Shown: positions 52,993 to 64,000 of the stretch, piece by piece | Layout: the number at the start of each line of letters is the position of its first letter | How positions within the stretch are numbered: position 1 is the first letter of the stretch | Assembly: GCA_030295235.1 (NCBI GenBank) | Contig: AP026135.1 | Span: 390,001-454,000 of the forward strand | Direction of reading: 5' to 3' | Source: Fistulifera solaris | Taxonomy: Eukaryota > Bacillariophyta > Bacillariophyceae > Naviculales > Stauroneidaceae | DNA length: 64,000 nt | Made by a program: the position numbers and the translations under genes | The notes under the pieces: generated by a model | Seen by the model: only the letters and a program-made list of their open reading frames with translations | Told to the model about the DNA's origin: nothing | Database searches by the model: none

Positions 52993-55900
52993 TTATAGAT
53001 ACATACTAGCTAGATGAGGTAAATGGTTCTTGTCCATTTTCTTTACCTCGCCATACTCAGCGTTCCACTCCCAGACCCTTGCTAACTCCCGGCCATTCTC
53101 TGAAACACTACGCTTTAGTTTGCTCAACGCTTTCTCAAAATCCTCCATTGTAACTGGTCTGAGTCTTTGTAACGATCCCACAGAAGTATCCATACGGACT
53201 CCCTGCAACCCTTCGTCTAGCTGCTTGGCTTGTTCATGACTTATTTGGACGACGGCTTCCCTGCAAACCTCCTTGATGTCAGAGCCTGTGTAGCCTTCCA
53301 GTCTTTCCGCAATCTTTGTGAAGTTCACTGCTGGATCTATTCTGTTCTCAGCAAGGGTAACCTCCAAAATTTCGCTTCGAGTTTTGAGATCCGGAAGATC
53401 TACGAGGATGCGTCGTGGAAATCGTCGTAAGACCGCCTCGTCCAAATCAAATGGACGGTTGGTTGAGCCGATCACAACCACACGGTCGCCACTTCCATTC
53501 GTGCCAGAGTTCAACCCATCCCATTCACTCATCATTGTTGTCTTCACACTGGTCAGAGTGCCGTGTGCAGAATCATCCGACGATCCCTCGCGACTAGAAA
53601 GAAGTGAATCAACTTCATCGATGAAAATAACGCAGGGTGCCAGCCTTCGTGCGAGAGTAAAAACAGCTTTAGCATTCTTCTCGGACTCGCCTAGCCATTT
53701 GTTTTCGACGGAAGATGCATCAACGCTTAGAAAACTAGCCCCGCCTTCCGTCGCGACTGCTTTGGCTAGCATGGTTTTACCCGTTCCTGTGGAGAGCCCA
53801 ATAGTGAGATCAGTGCTATGGTAAGCAAGAATCATGATTCGAGCACTTACCCGGCGGGCCAAACAATAATACTCCTTTCACAGCTTCCCTCGCTATTCCC
53901 TCGCTGTACAAATGTGGATATTTGAGGGGATAAGTGATACTTTGGCGCAGTAGCTCCTTGACCTCTGAGAGACCTCCTATCATGTCATAAGTGACACCGA
54001 TATCCTGAGGAGAAACTACTTGAGAGATCAGTGCGCGCTCGTGCTTGTCTTGCGCAAGAGCTGTGATTTCTTCCCGTGTCCGATGTGCAACAGTACCAGC
54101 TCCCGACAACGACAATCCACCGGAGGGCGACGAGCTAATCCGGCATACTATTGTCAGCGCTGATTCTAAGGTTGATGGGTGTACAAATCTCACATCATCA
54201 GCTGGCGCCTCCGGATTGTTTTCAACCAGGCCATTTTCAGTTAGCATCAATTGACTGAGTGTGATATCGACGTCGAGGCTGTCCATCGATTCAACATTTC
54301 GGTGTGTGTCGTCCTCTTTCCTTCGGTTTTTGAAGCTTCAAGTTCAATAGCATGTTTGATCACTTTCGGAAGATCAGCGGTGATGTCACGCACGCTTAAC
54401 ATTTGTCTGAGTGACGATCCTGCTCCTCGCGTCCCTGTATGGTCCTGAATTGCAAGATTGTGTGCTTTAAGAGCTTCTATGAGCATTTTCCTGTTATTCC
54501 GAAAGATCACAGCACCGCGCTCACGCTGAATCCATGCAGTCCATGACTTCGCACGAACTGGGTCGATTGGAGCTTCCACAACAATTGGCCGGCAAACTGC
54601 TTCCAATCTCGCTAGATTTCTCTCAGCTTTGTTATCTTCTAATATCTCTGCTTCCTTACTATCCTCCGCCTTTTTGGCTTGCATTACAGCCGCTGCAGCC
54701 GCCATTGTGCGGGTCCGACGTTGGCGTGAATTACGACGATTGGCGGGATTTTCAGGGTCTTCACGAATAGCCTCGTCCTGATGATTTAAAATCTTTTGAA
54801 ACCAACCACTCATGGGGGCTCCTCCTGTTTTCTCGGGGAGTTTCCCCCGATTGATGTGATTTGGAGGCGGTGGAACATAAACACTCAGCATAACTCCTTG
54901 GCATTTTGGGTCTGAAAGTGCCGGTGCCGCTCGTGCGAGGTTTTCTGCAATTCCCTTTCGTAAGTTTTCGTTCCGAAGCACTTGGGAGAAGGCTTTGTGT
55001 AAATCTGGCGAAAAATTAGAGTCAAAGTCGTTTTCATCACCGTCATCATCGTTCAAACTAGCAAGTCGGTCCAGAAGCTCAGACATGGCTTGCTGAAGAG
55101 TCTCTTGAATCACATGAGGCGGTGGCGGAACAGGGAGAGAACTATCGGCATCAAATGGGCCACCAGAAAGACTGGCATTGAAGAACTGAGGAGGCGGAAG
55201 TGGAGCACCTCCATTCGTCTGCATCTGCTGCTGTAGAAGCGAAGCCCACCGTTCCAATTCAGCCTTTATCGGTGAATCATCGTCCTCGTTTTGCAAGCGC
55301 TCTCGCGCTTGCATGGCCATCATGTGAGGAAAAAGGTTCCCAGCCTGTGGTGGGGCAATGGCACCGAGAATACCAGGGGTTCCATCAGGATCGATGGTAC
55401 GAGCCAGAAATATGTTAAAGCGTCGAGATCCTTCCGGGTCATGCTGTCCCGAAGCGTTTTGATTGTTTGGAGAAAACCCAAACCATGGTGCTGCGCCAGG
55501 AGCGTTTCGCATGACGGAATCCTGTAATCCATTGTCAAAAATTTGATTATTTTGAACGGCAGGTTCTTCTGGGACACGCTGTGTATTCGAGTCAATACCT
55601 TTGCCAAGAATTATCAGGTTGACTCCGTCCGCTGCATTCGATTCATGTAACAGCGTCTCCACAGCGCTTGTGCTCTGAAACAAAAGACTGGATGAACCCA
55701 CCCGTACAAATACAACCAGCGGAAGCGGTTTATTCGCAGTAGCCTGGTACATATCTAACTCCCAATCCTTCATGTTCGTGCAGCTGTCCGATGCTCTTTC
55801 GTCGAATGGATCATCTAACCCCAAGCGAATGTCCTTACTCATGCACTGTGATATCGACCCACCCGTTATTCCCTCCAGTTTTCCTTCGCTTGCTAACTTC

Positions 55901-56989
55901 AAGAGCGATTGGATCAAAACACCCGGCTTCAAGTCTTGCTCAGGCACACCTTTATCTAGCAAGTGCTGACGCACCGAGGAGAGGACTTCGTCGTCTAAAA
56001 ATACCAAGCCAGCACCCAATGAATGTGCCTCAATAAAAAATCAATGTCAGCGAGTGCGTTGAACGTCAATATAAACACAGAGCGAAAGCTCTTACCAGCG
56101 CCAATGCCACAGTCTCCTGCATGGCTAGTGTAGCTCCTTGATCTGGATTCTGCGAATCGTACAGCCGCAAAGCACTCGCCTGGGCCAGGGACTTGCGCCA
56201 AGAAGGCTGCGTCGCCAGCGACAGAGCCGCCTGCAGTGCCTGTGAAGTCGACGGTTGCAAAAATCGTCGCTCGGTTGTCCAGAGACCGCGCCATTCCAAC
56301 AATAAGCACCCATAAAGTGTTCTTCGATCCAGACGTAACTTGGAGTCGCCATCAAGCTTTCGTGCATTCTCCTTCAAGACAGTCAAAGCTGTTGGAGGAC
56401 AAAACACGTAAGGATTCCACGCATCCACCATGGCTCTTTGAAATTGTTCGGCTTCCTGATTGGTCTTGGTACGATTCTTACGTCGATTATGAAGCTTTTG
56501 ACCCAAGCGGAGACCGACTCCTCCTCCCGATCGCCGCGCAGAAATCTCCCGAATTTGATTGGTTTCATCATCGAGTTCCGCATCTTGCACCAATTCCAAC
56601 TGCACTTGCACTTGCGGCTCCTGGTCATTCGGATAAAGCCGTCTCAATTCATCTTCAAAGTCAGAGTCGTCATCATCCGAATCATCCGAGCCTTCTCCAT
56701 CCGGATCACCGACTGCGTTGCTCTTTCGGTGATTCGAATGAGGTTTGACGCCCACTACTTGACTCTCGGCGTCGTCAGCCGATTCGGCAGGTTTATCGTC
56801 CTCGCGGACTTCATTATTTAGTTCGTAAGAAGCAGGATCGTTGCTGTCGTAGAACTGCGCTGCTACAATCCCATTACTCGCATCGGCGAAAGTTCGGTCA
56901 AAAGGGAGTGCCTTTCCCGAGGTCCTTGCCAATATCTCTCGTGTGAGAAGCACGACGAGACCCGACGCTAACGATAATTTATGCACCAT
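52993..56989 (-). CDS. AAA ATPase of the Msp1/ATAD1 (DAA1-like) type with a long N-terminal region
   Basis: About 1288 residues, exons 56096-56989, 53851-56028 and 52993-53786 (introns 67 and 64 nt). The second intron splits the Walker A motif, [20 protein letters not shown]. One missing base is inferred at plus-strand TT 54290-54291 ([13 protein letters not shown]). The C-terminal AAA domain has [14 protein letters not shown], pore loop [14 protein letters not shown], Walker [16 protein letters not shown], sensor 1 [20 protein letters not shown] and a Vps4-type C-terminal helix. This matches the meiotic-clade Msp1/ATAD1 group, which extracts mislocalised tail-anchored proteins from membranes. 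The ~900 residues before it include an acidic Asp/Ser region, a Pro-rich segment and a possible N-terminal hydrophobic leader ([15 protein letters not shown]). Plant DAA1-type proteins also have long N-termini. Target membrane unknown. Confidence 0.82.
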
Positions 56990-57593
56990 GATCTTGAACT
57001 CAACTATATGCTAAAGCTGATTCTTTTCTGTCTATAACGTCGTGGAGTTGGAAAGAAAACCAGCCTCGAACAAGTAATACGGATCACAATGGACGATTAT
57101 TCGTAAATAATATCGTCGAATCAATCCGGCAGTGATTCTTGCGTGAAACAAACAGGAGCAGAAGGCCGTTATCGCTTTTTAAAGTATCTGTCGGTGAAAA
57201 AGGAAGTTGATTTTTCAAAATAGATTGTATCCCTGGACTGTTTTTTTGTCGTTGATCGCAACCCTGTTTGAGTTCTTTTCATCGTTGTTCTGCTTTCTTC
57301 GTCCAGAAAGTTTTCTCGCGACGCGAATGTCGTACACTTTTGATACCGCTGCGAAAAAAGAAGTCTATAGCTCATTCAGTTAATCTGGTACGTCATTCGC
57401 CCGTTTCAACAGCGTCCAATATTCCACGTGGCGAATATTGACCGTTGAGACAATTCCTGTTTTTATAATAGCATTACGATGACCATCGTCATTCGAGACC
57501 GTTTTTTCTTACTTTTTCATCCCATCCAATCACTTATCGAAACAGTCGAGTTAAAGAAGTCCATCATCTAAATACCATCCATTGCAAAGAATC
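56990..57593. promoter_or_regulatory. Divergent promoter region of the AAA ATPase and MANF-like genes
   Basis: 604 nt. About 165 nt before the MANF-like ATG is an inverted repeat CAATATTC (57417-57424) / GAATATTG (57433-57440) enclosing CACGTG. The site reads CCAAT (57416-57420) followed after 3 nt by CCACGTGG (57424-57431). No supported gene is present. Confidence 0.5.
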
Positions 57594-58216
57594 ATGAAAG
57601 TATTCTTCGTTTTCGCTGCCTTATTGTGCCTCGCAACCAATGTTGTTTCAGCTGGCGAGTGCGAAGGTACGTTTCGTCGAGACGAGCGACGTTTGGCTGT
57701 TCCGACGAGCTGTAAAGTCATTCCTTGTCTTCTATCAAACACGTCTCACTTGATAAATCATCAAATTATTCATGTCTTCGTCCTATTTAGTCTGTGTGAA
57801 GGTCATGGACGAGGTTCGTGCATCAATGAGCAAGGAGGACAGTAAGAAAAAAGCCGGAAATTGAAGCGGCGATCGGAAAGTATTGCGCGAATAAAGGAAA
57901 CAAACTTTCTTCCCGAGAAAAGAAGATTTGCTACTATATTGATCCGATTAAACGTGACGTCGCTCAACCCTTCTCGCTGGGAATGCCTTCTCTCAAGGTA
58001 TGTGAACGAATCAACAAATCCAATCCGGAAATATGCAGCGTCAAACTCCCCGTAAAAACAGAAAATATGGAAAAGCAAGATATTTCAAAGCTCCGAGTGA
58101 AGCAGCTGAAACAAATTCTGGCTGACCGAGGTGTAGAGTGCGTCGGATGTGTCGAGAAGGAGGAATTTGTCAAACGTGTTCAGGAGACCGAGCATCTGGC
58201 CGAGGACGAATTTTAG
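57594..58216 (+). CDS. MANF/CDNF (ARMET)-like ER protein
   Basis: About 165 residues. Exons 57594-57666 and 57791-58216 (intron 124 nt). One extra A is inferred in A6 (57847-57852); removing it joins EDSKKK to PEIEAAIGKYC. A signal peptide (FFVFAALLCLATNVVSA) is followed by a saposin-like N-terminal domain with the MANF Cys order: CEGVC, YCANKGNKLSSREKKICYYI, VCERI, EICSVKL. The C-terminal SAP-like domain is conserved: DISKLRVKQLKQILADRGV, then the CVGC redox-type motif. Animal MANF is induced by ER stress, binds the Hsp70 BiP and stabilises ER proteostasis. The C-terminus is EHLAEDEF, not the animal RTDL/KDEL type, so ER retention is uncertain. Confidence 0.85.
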
Positions 58217-58884
58217 CTTTTTCGAAAAGAGTCATAGCATTCACCTTAACCAGAGAAGGATTAATTCTGATTTTGCGTCGTTTCTTGATATTCCTGTGGG
58301 AGGATAGAGACTCTCGTGTGTGACTCGACTCATCACATGATGATTCACGGGCTTTTTTTTTAATACAATCATGTCGACAAAGTTCACATGCTGCCATTCC
58401 TAGAGTGAGCTCTTGATTGGATTTCTGCACAACAGCTTTTGCGCTGGAGTCTCTAGCATTCATCTCCTTTCGCAGCTAATCGTAAGAAGATTTTCATTCT
58501 CTGGTACAAGTACAAAAGTACAAAGTAATAACTTCGTTGTTTTAGTTCTCGGGGCATATCATCATCGTACCGGCAATACTCACCCATACTCAGTTTATCT
58601 GAACGGTATTCCGTGATTTTTGGGAAGAACGCACAAAAATGTCCGCCAAGAACAAAAACACTCTTGTGCCAATGTCGTTCTTTCTAAGTAACACGTTTCA
58701 ACATTAATGAAAACCACGTTTCAAGTCGCGAGCACCGAGCAACTCAATACTTTGTAAGACGCAACAAAAGTGAAAGAAAAACTTGCATGACAACAAGGAG
58801 TGGTATATTGTTATCCTCGGTTCGGTGTCAATGGGTCGTCATGAAAGATTTTACGTGTAAAATAATCCTGCAGAGAAATATACA
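58217..58884. other. Intergenic region upstream of the second NB-ARC-TPR gene
   Basis: 668 nt without a supported gene; it holds the 3' UTR of the MANF-like gene and the promoter of the next gene. Short repeats of GTACAA occur around 58503-58523. No RNA gene was recognised. Confidence 0.35.
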
Positions 58885-61800
58885 ATGAGTAGTGGCTCCG
58901 TGGATCAGCCAAATGAATATTCTGATTCGAACGGATCCGGTGAATCCGGTCGCTATTCCGACGAGGGGAGCTATTTTTCAGAAGAAGGCAGCTACGATGA
59001 GGAAAACAGCAGGGATGATGGAGACTCTCATTCAAGGAGTTTCGAGTCGAACGATGATGATGGACACTCTTCACACGAAGGAGAATCAGGGAGTCATAGT
59101 TTAGACGAGCATAGTGATCACTCTTACGACGAAAACGAAGATGGCTCTTATGCCGACGAGGACGCTTCCTATTATTCGGATGAGCGTGATTCGCGAGAAT
59201 ATTCAGAGGAAGGAAGCCCTGGTTCGAAATCTTTGAATGATCGACACGACAATAGTCATCACTCACGTGGGGAAGATGAGGAAGCTTCAAATTATTCCGA
59301 CGAACATGGTGAAAATGAAGAGGGCTCATATTATTCTGACGAGCGTGGAGAAGACGAGGAAGGTTCATATTATTCCGACGAATATGGTGAAAATGAAGAG
59401 GGCTCATATTATTCTGACGAGCGTGGGGAAGACGAGGAAGGTTCATATTATTCCGACGAACATGGTGAAAATGAAGAGGGCTCATATTATTCTGACGAGC
59501 GTGGGGAAGAGGAAGAAGACGCTTCAAATTATTCCGGCGAGGGAAATTCGAATCCAGACGATGAAGAGAGTGATCCGTCGCAAAGTGTTGACGATAGAGG
59601 ATCGTATGATACCAACTCCCAGACCATGGATTCTAGTCGTCTTGATGAAGAAAATAATGATAATGATGGGAGCTCGAACCAAGATGACGAAGCATCTGAT
59701 TATTCTGATCGTTCATCATCCAGAAGCAACCATTCCAGAGACGACGACGGGTCATACTCAGAGGAAAGGGGGAGAAAAACGGTCGTGACGATTTTTACAG
59801 TCACGATTATGACGATTCTAGTAGAGTGGAAAGCTCGTATCATTCAGACGAACATGATGGAGGCGACCACGAGGATGAGGACTATTCTGATGAAAATGAT
59901 GATTTCGATCCTTCTGAAGACGCTTCTCACGTTTCTCAAGAAGAAGAGAACGACAACCAATTCTACTCAGAAAATGATAGCGATGGTACTTCCCAATCTG
60001 AAAGTAGCGGGTACGGCCAAGGAGTTGCATCACAGTTTATGCCCGGCGAAGATCCGCTGCGCTATTCTGTCCATTCTAGTGAAAATACTGATAATGTGGA
60101 CTCGTTCGCCGCCGATTCATCATTGTCTACGTCGAAATCTGGGGTTGGAATAAGCCGAAGTAATCGAACTCACTCGGAGGATAAGGCAAAAACCGACGGG
60201 GACAGAGAGTCTTTTTCACGACCGACGCGGCTGGAACAACAAATATTTTCGAATAAAAATGATGGACCGACAGACAACTATACTATTGCCAGCCAGAGTA
60301 CAAACAAAAGCGATAAACGTACATACCTAGCTGGAAGCTTACTTGGGGAAAGTAACGGACCAGTTACATTAATGACGATGCTGTCCTCTGGAAAAGGCAC
60401 AGAACTTCCCGAGGGCGAAAGATCAGTCGACTCGAAAATTAGCAATGCTTCGGCTTCAAGTCGAAGAAGTCGTATGCAGGGATTAGTCAAGAGTGCTGTT
60501 GAACGACCAACAGGGGCGGTTGGGTACACTCGAGACCAGATTAAGAAGCTAGTTGAGCTGCCTCGAAATACAATAGTTTCAGAAGACGAAGCGCACCGTA
60601 CTGATGAAAATCACCCAAAAAAGAACAGAAAGCGAAGTCGAATAAAAGTTAAAAGTGAAGCTCTTCTAGATTTTGCCTCGAAAGTCAATGAGGCAATGAT
60701 TGAACTTGATAAACACATTAAAGCCAAAAAGAGGAATACGGAGAATAAAGCTGAAGAAGCACAAAATTCCGAAGAGGACGAGGATGAAGATGGCGAGGCT
60801 CTATCTACTAAAAGTCTTACAAGGCTTTGAGAAAATTGTGGGGATCTTGCTACGGCTTTCAGACGAATATGAGCTGCTTTGTACATTCGCTAAGAGTTCT
60901 GATCGCGCTACCATCGATGGATTGAAAACGTTGTTGGGCTACACGAAGTTGCTTGACGATATTTTTGGTCAATTAGAGCAAATTTTATTACAAGGGTTAA
61001 AAACTGAAATGAGCGAAGAGATGGAGGATTTCTTGTACGGGGTCAACTTGACCGTGGAGCAAGTGGGAGACCTTTGCTATCGTGTTGCCGAGAAACTACA
61101 GTGGAATGCACGTGCGAACACTTCCTATCTTACCCTCTTGGAGCTTCTTGCTCGGGACACACTTGAAATTACCTGTATTTATGACGACGTGGATACTCCC
61201 CCATACACTATTACTCAAGAAATTCAGTCAGCGTGGGAAGCTACGGGACATGACGAAGAAGCGACCACTCTTCTCCATAGCCCAGACCTGACGACGTTTC
61301 GGCAGATCTGCTATGAGGTTTTACTAAGTTGCGACCAATGGTGCCCCGACACTGAAGCTCTAATGGATATTTGTGCAATAGAGGACGACGAAAACGACGA
61401 AACTCCGGCTCAACCGAATGATGATGAAATGGTGCCTCCCCCCGAAGCAGCATTGCAAGTTTTAGAAAAGATCAATGGAGAATTCCTCACAAGAATACCA
61501 ATCATGGCGAGCGTCTTACGACGGATTCTTCCTCCTGAGGTAGTGACTGATACGAGAATGAAAGATAGTTTTCCTAAAATACGGAACCCTGATGCCCCAG
61601 CTGGTCTCTCTCCATCGACTTTGGTCTCAGTGACCTCCATTCCCGAAGATCCGGACGATGAGGAGTCTTTAGGCGTTGCAGGTGTGGGCAAAACTACAAT
61701 TGCTGCCATGGTCGCGAACCATCCCGACGTGCGCCGCTTTTTTCATGATGGAATAGCCTGGGTCTACATCGGGCCAACTGAACTGAATTACACCCGCTAT

Positions 61801-64000
61801 GTTCAGTGTTTACAGGATTTAATCGGTCAACTGGAGGTAGAACCTGAGGAAGAGCCCCTGTTCCCTGAATTGCTTCACACACCCGGGGAATCAAAAGCAA
61901 AGAGAAGGAGACGCGAAGAGGGATTCATGGTCTTTGTAAAAGAGACTATGGTAGAGTTTCTGGAGCAAAGAAACGTTCTGATCATTCTTGATGATATTTG
62001 CTTTGACCCGGATTTAGATTGGTTCGATTTTACGCCACAAGTTCCGTCCGAGGAAGAGGAAGGATCATGCGTAACACTTGCAACAAGTCGGCGCCGCAAT
62101 TTACTTCCAGCTGCTGACACTGTTGAGGTAGAAATGTTAGAACACAACGAAGCAGTTAAGTTGCTTGTACGAGAATCAGGCGCCTTAATGAAGGTGATAA
62201 AACCAGAATCAGCTGAGATCAACTCCGTCGTAGTGGAATGCGCATACCATGCTCTAGCTGTCAAGTCACTGGGGCGATGGTTGAATTTAAAACATGCGCC
62301 GGGAGGAACGCCTATAAGCTCTGCTGAGGAAATTCAGCGTGATGTGGTCCAATGCATGCAAACGGTAACCCGTAGCTCTACTGAAGAGGATGCTGACATG
62401 ATGTTCGAAATTTTAGACATGAGTCTATCACCAGCAATTGACGGTCACCCAACAATCATCATCAAATTTTGTTTTGCCGCATTTGTTAAGGTGTTTTGCG
62501 ATCGAAGCTTTATATCAGACTTTGCATTAGCAGATTCTACTCCCATCGTCCCGTTATCCATTACCGAACAACTATTTGACGCTTTGATAGATTTGGAGGA
62601 AGAATACTTGAGAAACGAAGGAAGCCTCGCAAATACTGACAAGCGCGATGCAGCCGGACTCATACCCGAAGCCCTCTCGTCACTAGGAATCTTTAAGGTC
62701 ATTATCACTTTCGTAGAAGAGGGCGAGGAAGGAGAAGAACAAGAAGAGAAGTATTACCAGATCATGCACAAGATACAAGAAGAATACGGAGAATATTTGT
62801 ACGAAGAAGAAAAGGCTCTTTCGGACCTTGTCAAAGATGGCGAGCGTCGATGGAACAGAGCCTTCGCGGAGACATACTTGTCTAAGCCAATAGATTGGGA
62901 CACCGAAGCACCAGATGCGGGGCTTGATTACGCTCTCGAAACAATTCCTTCCCATATGTTCAGAGGTGGAATGCTCACCGAAGCTGCCCAGCTTCTCTGC
63001 AATTCAAAATTTGTACGTGGGAGACTTTTCGCGCTCGGTCGCGAGAACGGAACTAGACGCCAAATTAAAGATTGCGAGTCTTTGTTTGAGCTGATGGTAC
63101 AACAAAAAGGTTCAGGGAAGAATAAATTTGATCCAAAGGGAATGCTCAAAAAGCTTATTCAATACTTGGCGATTTGTTGTATATGGACGAGGACGATTTG
63201 ATTAAAGAAGAAGGGTCACCGGAAGCTGTTGAGGTTGGGCGGAGTCATTTCGACATTGGCTTTTCGTTGGCAGAGAAGAGGTGTTGGGAAGCTGCAGTAT
63301 CACACTGGGATAAGAGTCAAGAGCTTCTCGTGTCCGCCCTCGGATTAGTCGAACTTGTCGCTGCAGTTTTGTTCAATGTAGGCGTAGTGTACGCTGAAAT
63401 GAGTGAGTACGAGCAAGCACTAGGATCCTTAAAGCAGTGCTTGAAAATCAGAGGAGCTATTCATGGCGAAGAGCACATTTTGTATGCACAAACGATACAA
63501 AAGATTGGCGATGTGTTTCTAAGCATGAGCGATTATCACGAGGCCATGGAAAGTTATAACTGGGCGCTCGATGTGATGCACATCGAGCCTAGTCATTATC
63601 GCATAGACATTGGAGACATTCTTGAAAATATGGGCAAGATTCACTACAGTAAAGGAGAAATTGAAGAAGCCTTACAATGCTTTCAGGATGCTTTACGTTC
63701 GCAGCAAGTTGACCTGGGAGATGACCATCCAGAATTAGCAACCACTTTCCATCATATTGGAAACTGCCTCTCAGACCAGGGCAAAACAGATGAAGCGATC
63801 GCCCATTTTGAGGAAGCTATAAGGCTAAAAAGTTTAGATCCAGAGGGCGGAGGAGAGCGAGATGCTGAGATTCTTACCCTTGAAGGCATGCTCCACAACC
63901 TGCGCGGTCGGCAAGGTCATGGCCTTGAATGCTATGAAAAAGCACTTCATGTATTGGTCACAAAGGTTCCTCACCGGAAAGAGAAGGTAGCATCCCTTCT
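58885..64000 (+). CDS. NB-ARC-TPR STAND ATPase with acidic Ser/Tyr/Asp/Glu repeat N-terminus (3' end outside window)
   Basis: More than 1700 residues and still open at 64000. The first ~500 residues are extremely acidic (for example YYSDERGEDEEGSYYSDE units), then basic with KKNRKRSRIKVK. A helical region follows, then the NB-ARC core with P-loop LGVAGVGKTTIAAMVANHP, Walker B NVLIILDDICFD and CVTLATSRRR, a linker block RWNRAFAETYLSKP...MFRGGMLTEAAQLL, and TPR/kinesin-light-chain-type repeats to the window end (GDVFLSMSDYHEAMESYNWA). Three breaks are inferred: missing base in G5 (59768-59772), extra A in A4 (60810-60813), missing G at GG (63168-63169). The linker block is clearly homologous to KWNEAFATTF...MLKGNMLTTAEKIL of the gene at 24418-28753. 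Predicted sensor-type ATPase; ligand and partner unknown. Confidence 0.8.
59308..59502 (+). repeat. In-frame 78-nt tandem repeat (2.5 copies; 39-nt subrepeat)
   Basis: Units begin at 59308, 59386 and 59464. Each encodes two 13-residue modules, GENEEGSYYSDER and GEDEEGSYYSDE(H/Y). DNA identity between units is nearly complete, which indicates recent tandem duplication and not only amino-acid bias. Looser modules of the same type extend on both sides. Confidence 0.9.

Noticed and set aside
59308-59502. CRISPR-like or satellite array
   Set aside because: Units are contiguous, in frame and without spacers; this is a coding minisatellite.
58811-59527. His/Arg/Asn-rich 238-codon ORF on the minus strand
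   Set aside because: It is the antisense of the acidic repeat region; its repeats mirror the GSYYSDE codons and no family is visible.
59237-59788. Met/Ile/Lys-rich 183-codon ORF on the plus strand
   Set aside because: Another frame of the same repeat; composition is a by-product of the repeated codons.
1-64000. Transposons, tRNA or rRNA genes
   Set aside because: No transposase or reverse transcriptase motif, no long terminal repeats and no cloverleaf-like segment was recognised by eye. A tRNA scan would settle the last point.

Overview
The window is nuclear DNA of a photosynthetic stramenopile, most probably a pennate diatom of the Phaeodactylum type. The evidence is compact gene spacing with genes on both strands, short GT-AG introns (56-130 nt), several proteins with a signal peptide followed by an ASAFAP-like plastid-entry motif (PSRP-6, S1 protein, theta carbonic anhydrase, ferredoxin), and genes typical of diatoms (LCIB/theta-type carbonic anhydrase, NB-ARC-TPR proteins). 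The species is inference. I saw no bacterial operons, CRISPR array, tRNA, rRNA or intact transposon.

Layout. 0-8 kb: 3' end of an RNF10-like RING protein, a DGDG synthase-type galactosyltransferase (-), exocyst Sec6 (+) and a SEC14-GOLD lipid-transfer protein (-). 8-20 kb: a small unknown ORF, Pol III subunit RPC9, a MINDY-like deubiquitinase-fold protein, a plastid 2Fe-2S ferredoxin, a free-standing tRNA-binding protein, a Golgi-type sulfotransferase, V-ATPase subunit H and a single-pass PDZ protein. 19-33 kb: SNARE Sec22, an EHD-like GTPase, a divergent pair of plastid translation genes (PSRP-6 and an S1-domain protein), an NB-ARC-TPR STAND ATPase, Tim10, an atypical SDR and a thylakoid-lumen theta-type carbonic anhydrase. 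33-46 kb: a GPR107-like seven-TM protein and a complete ten-exon VPS13 gene. 46-58 kb: a Cys-rich membrane protein, Pop1 of RNase P/MRP, two tail-to-tail coiled-coil proteins, an Msp1/ATAD1-type AAA ATPase and a MANF/CDNF-like ER protein. 58-64 kb: a second NB-ARC-TPR gene with an acidic repeat N-terminus, cut by the window edge.

The genes form no single pathway. Membrane traffic and lipid transfer are prominent (Sec6, SEC14-GOLD, Sec22, EHD, GPR107-like, VPS13, DGDG synthase), next to plastid functions (DGDG, ferredoxin, PSRP-6, S1 protein, carbonic anhydrase).

A striking property of this sequence is that 14 genes carry single-base frame breaks, 27 in all, nearly all in short homopolymers. 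For every complete gene that I modelled, one-base corrections at these points together with GT-AG introns give a length divisible by three and a continuous family-like protein. I therefore annotate these as genes with probable sequencing indels rather than pseudogenes. Spans below cover the whole gene; exon limits and break positions are in the evidence text.
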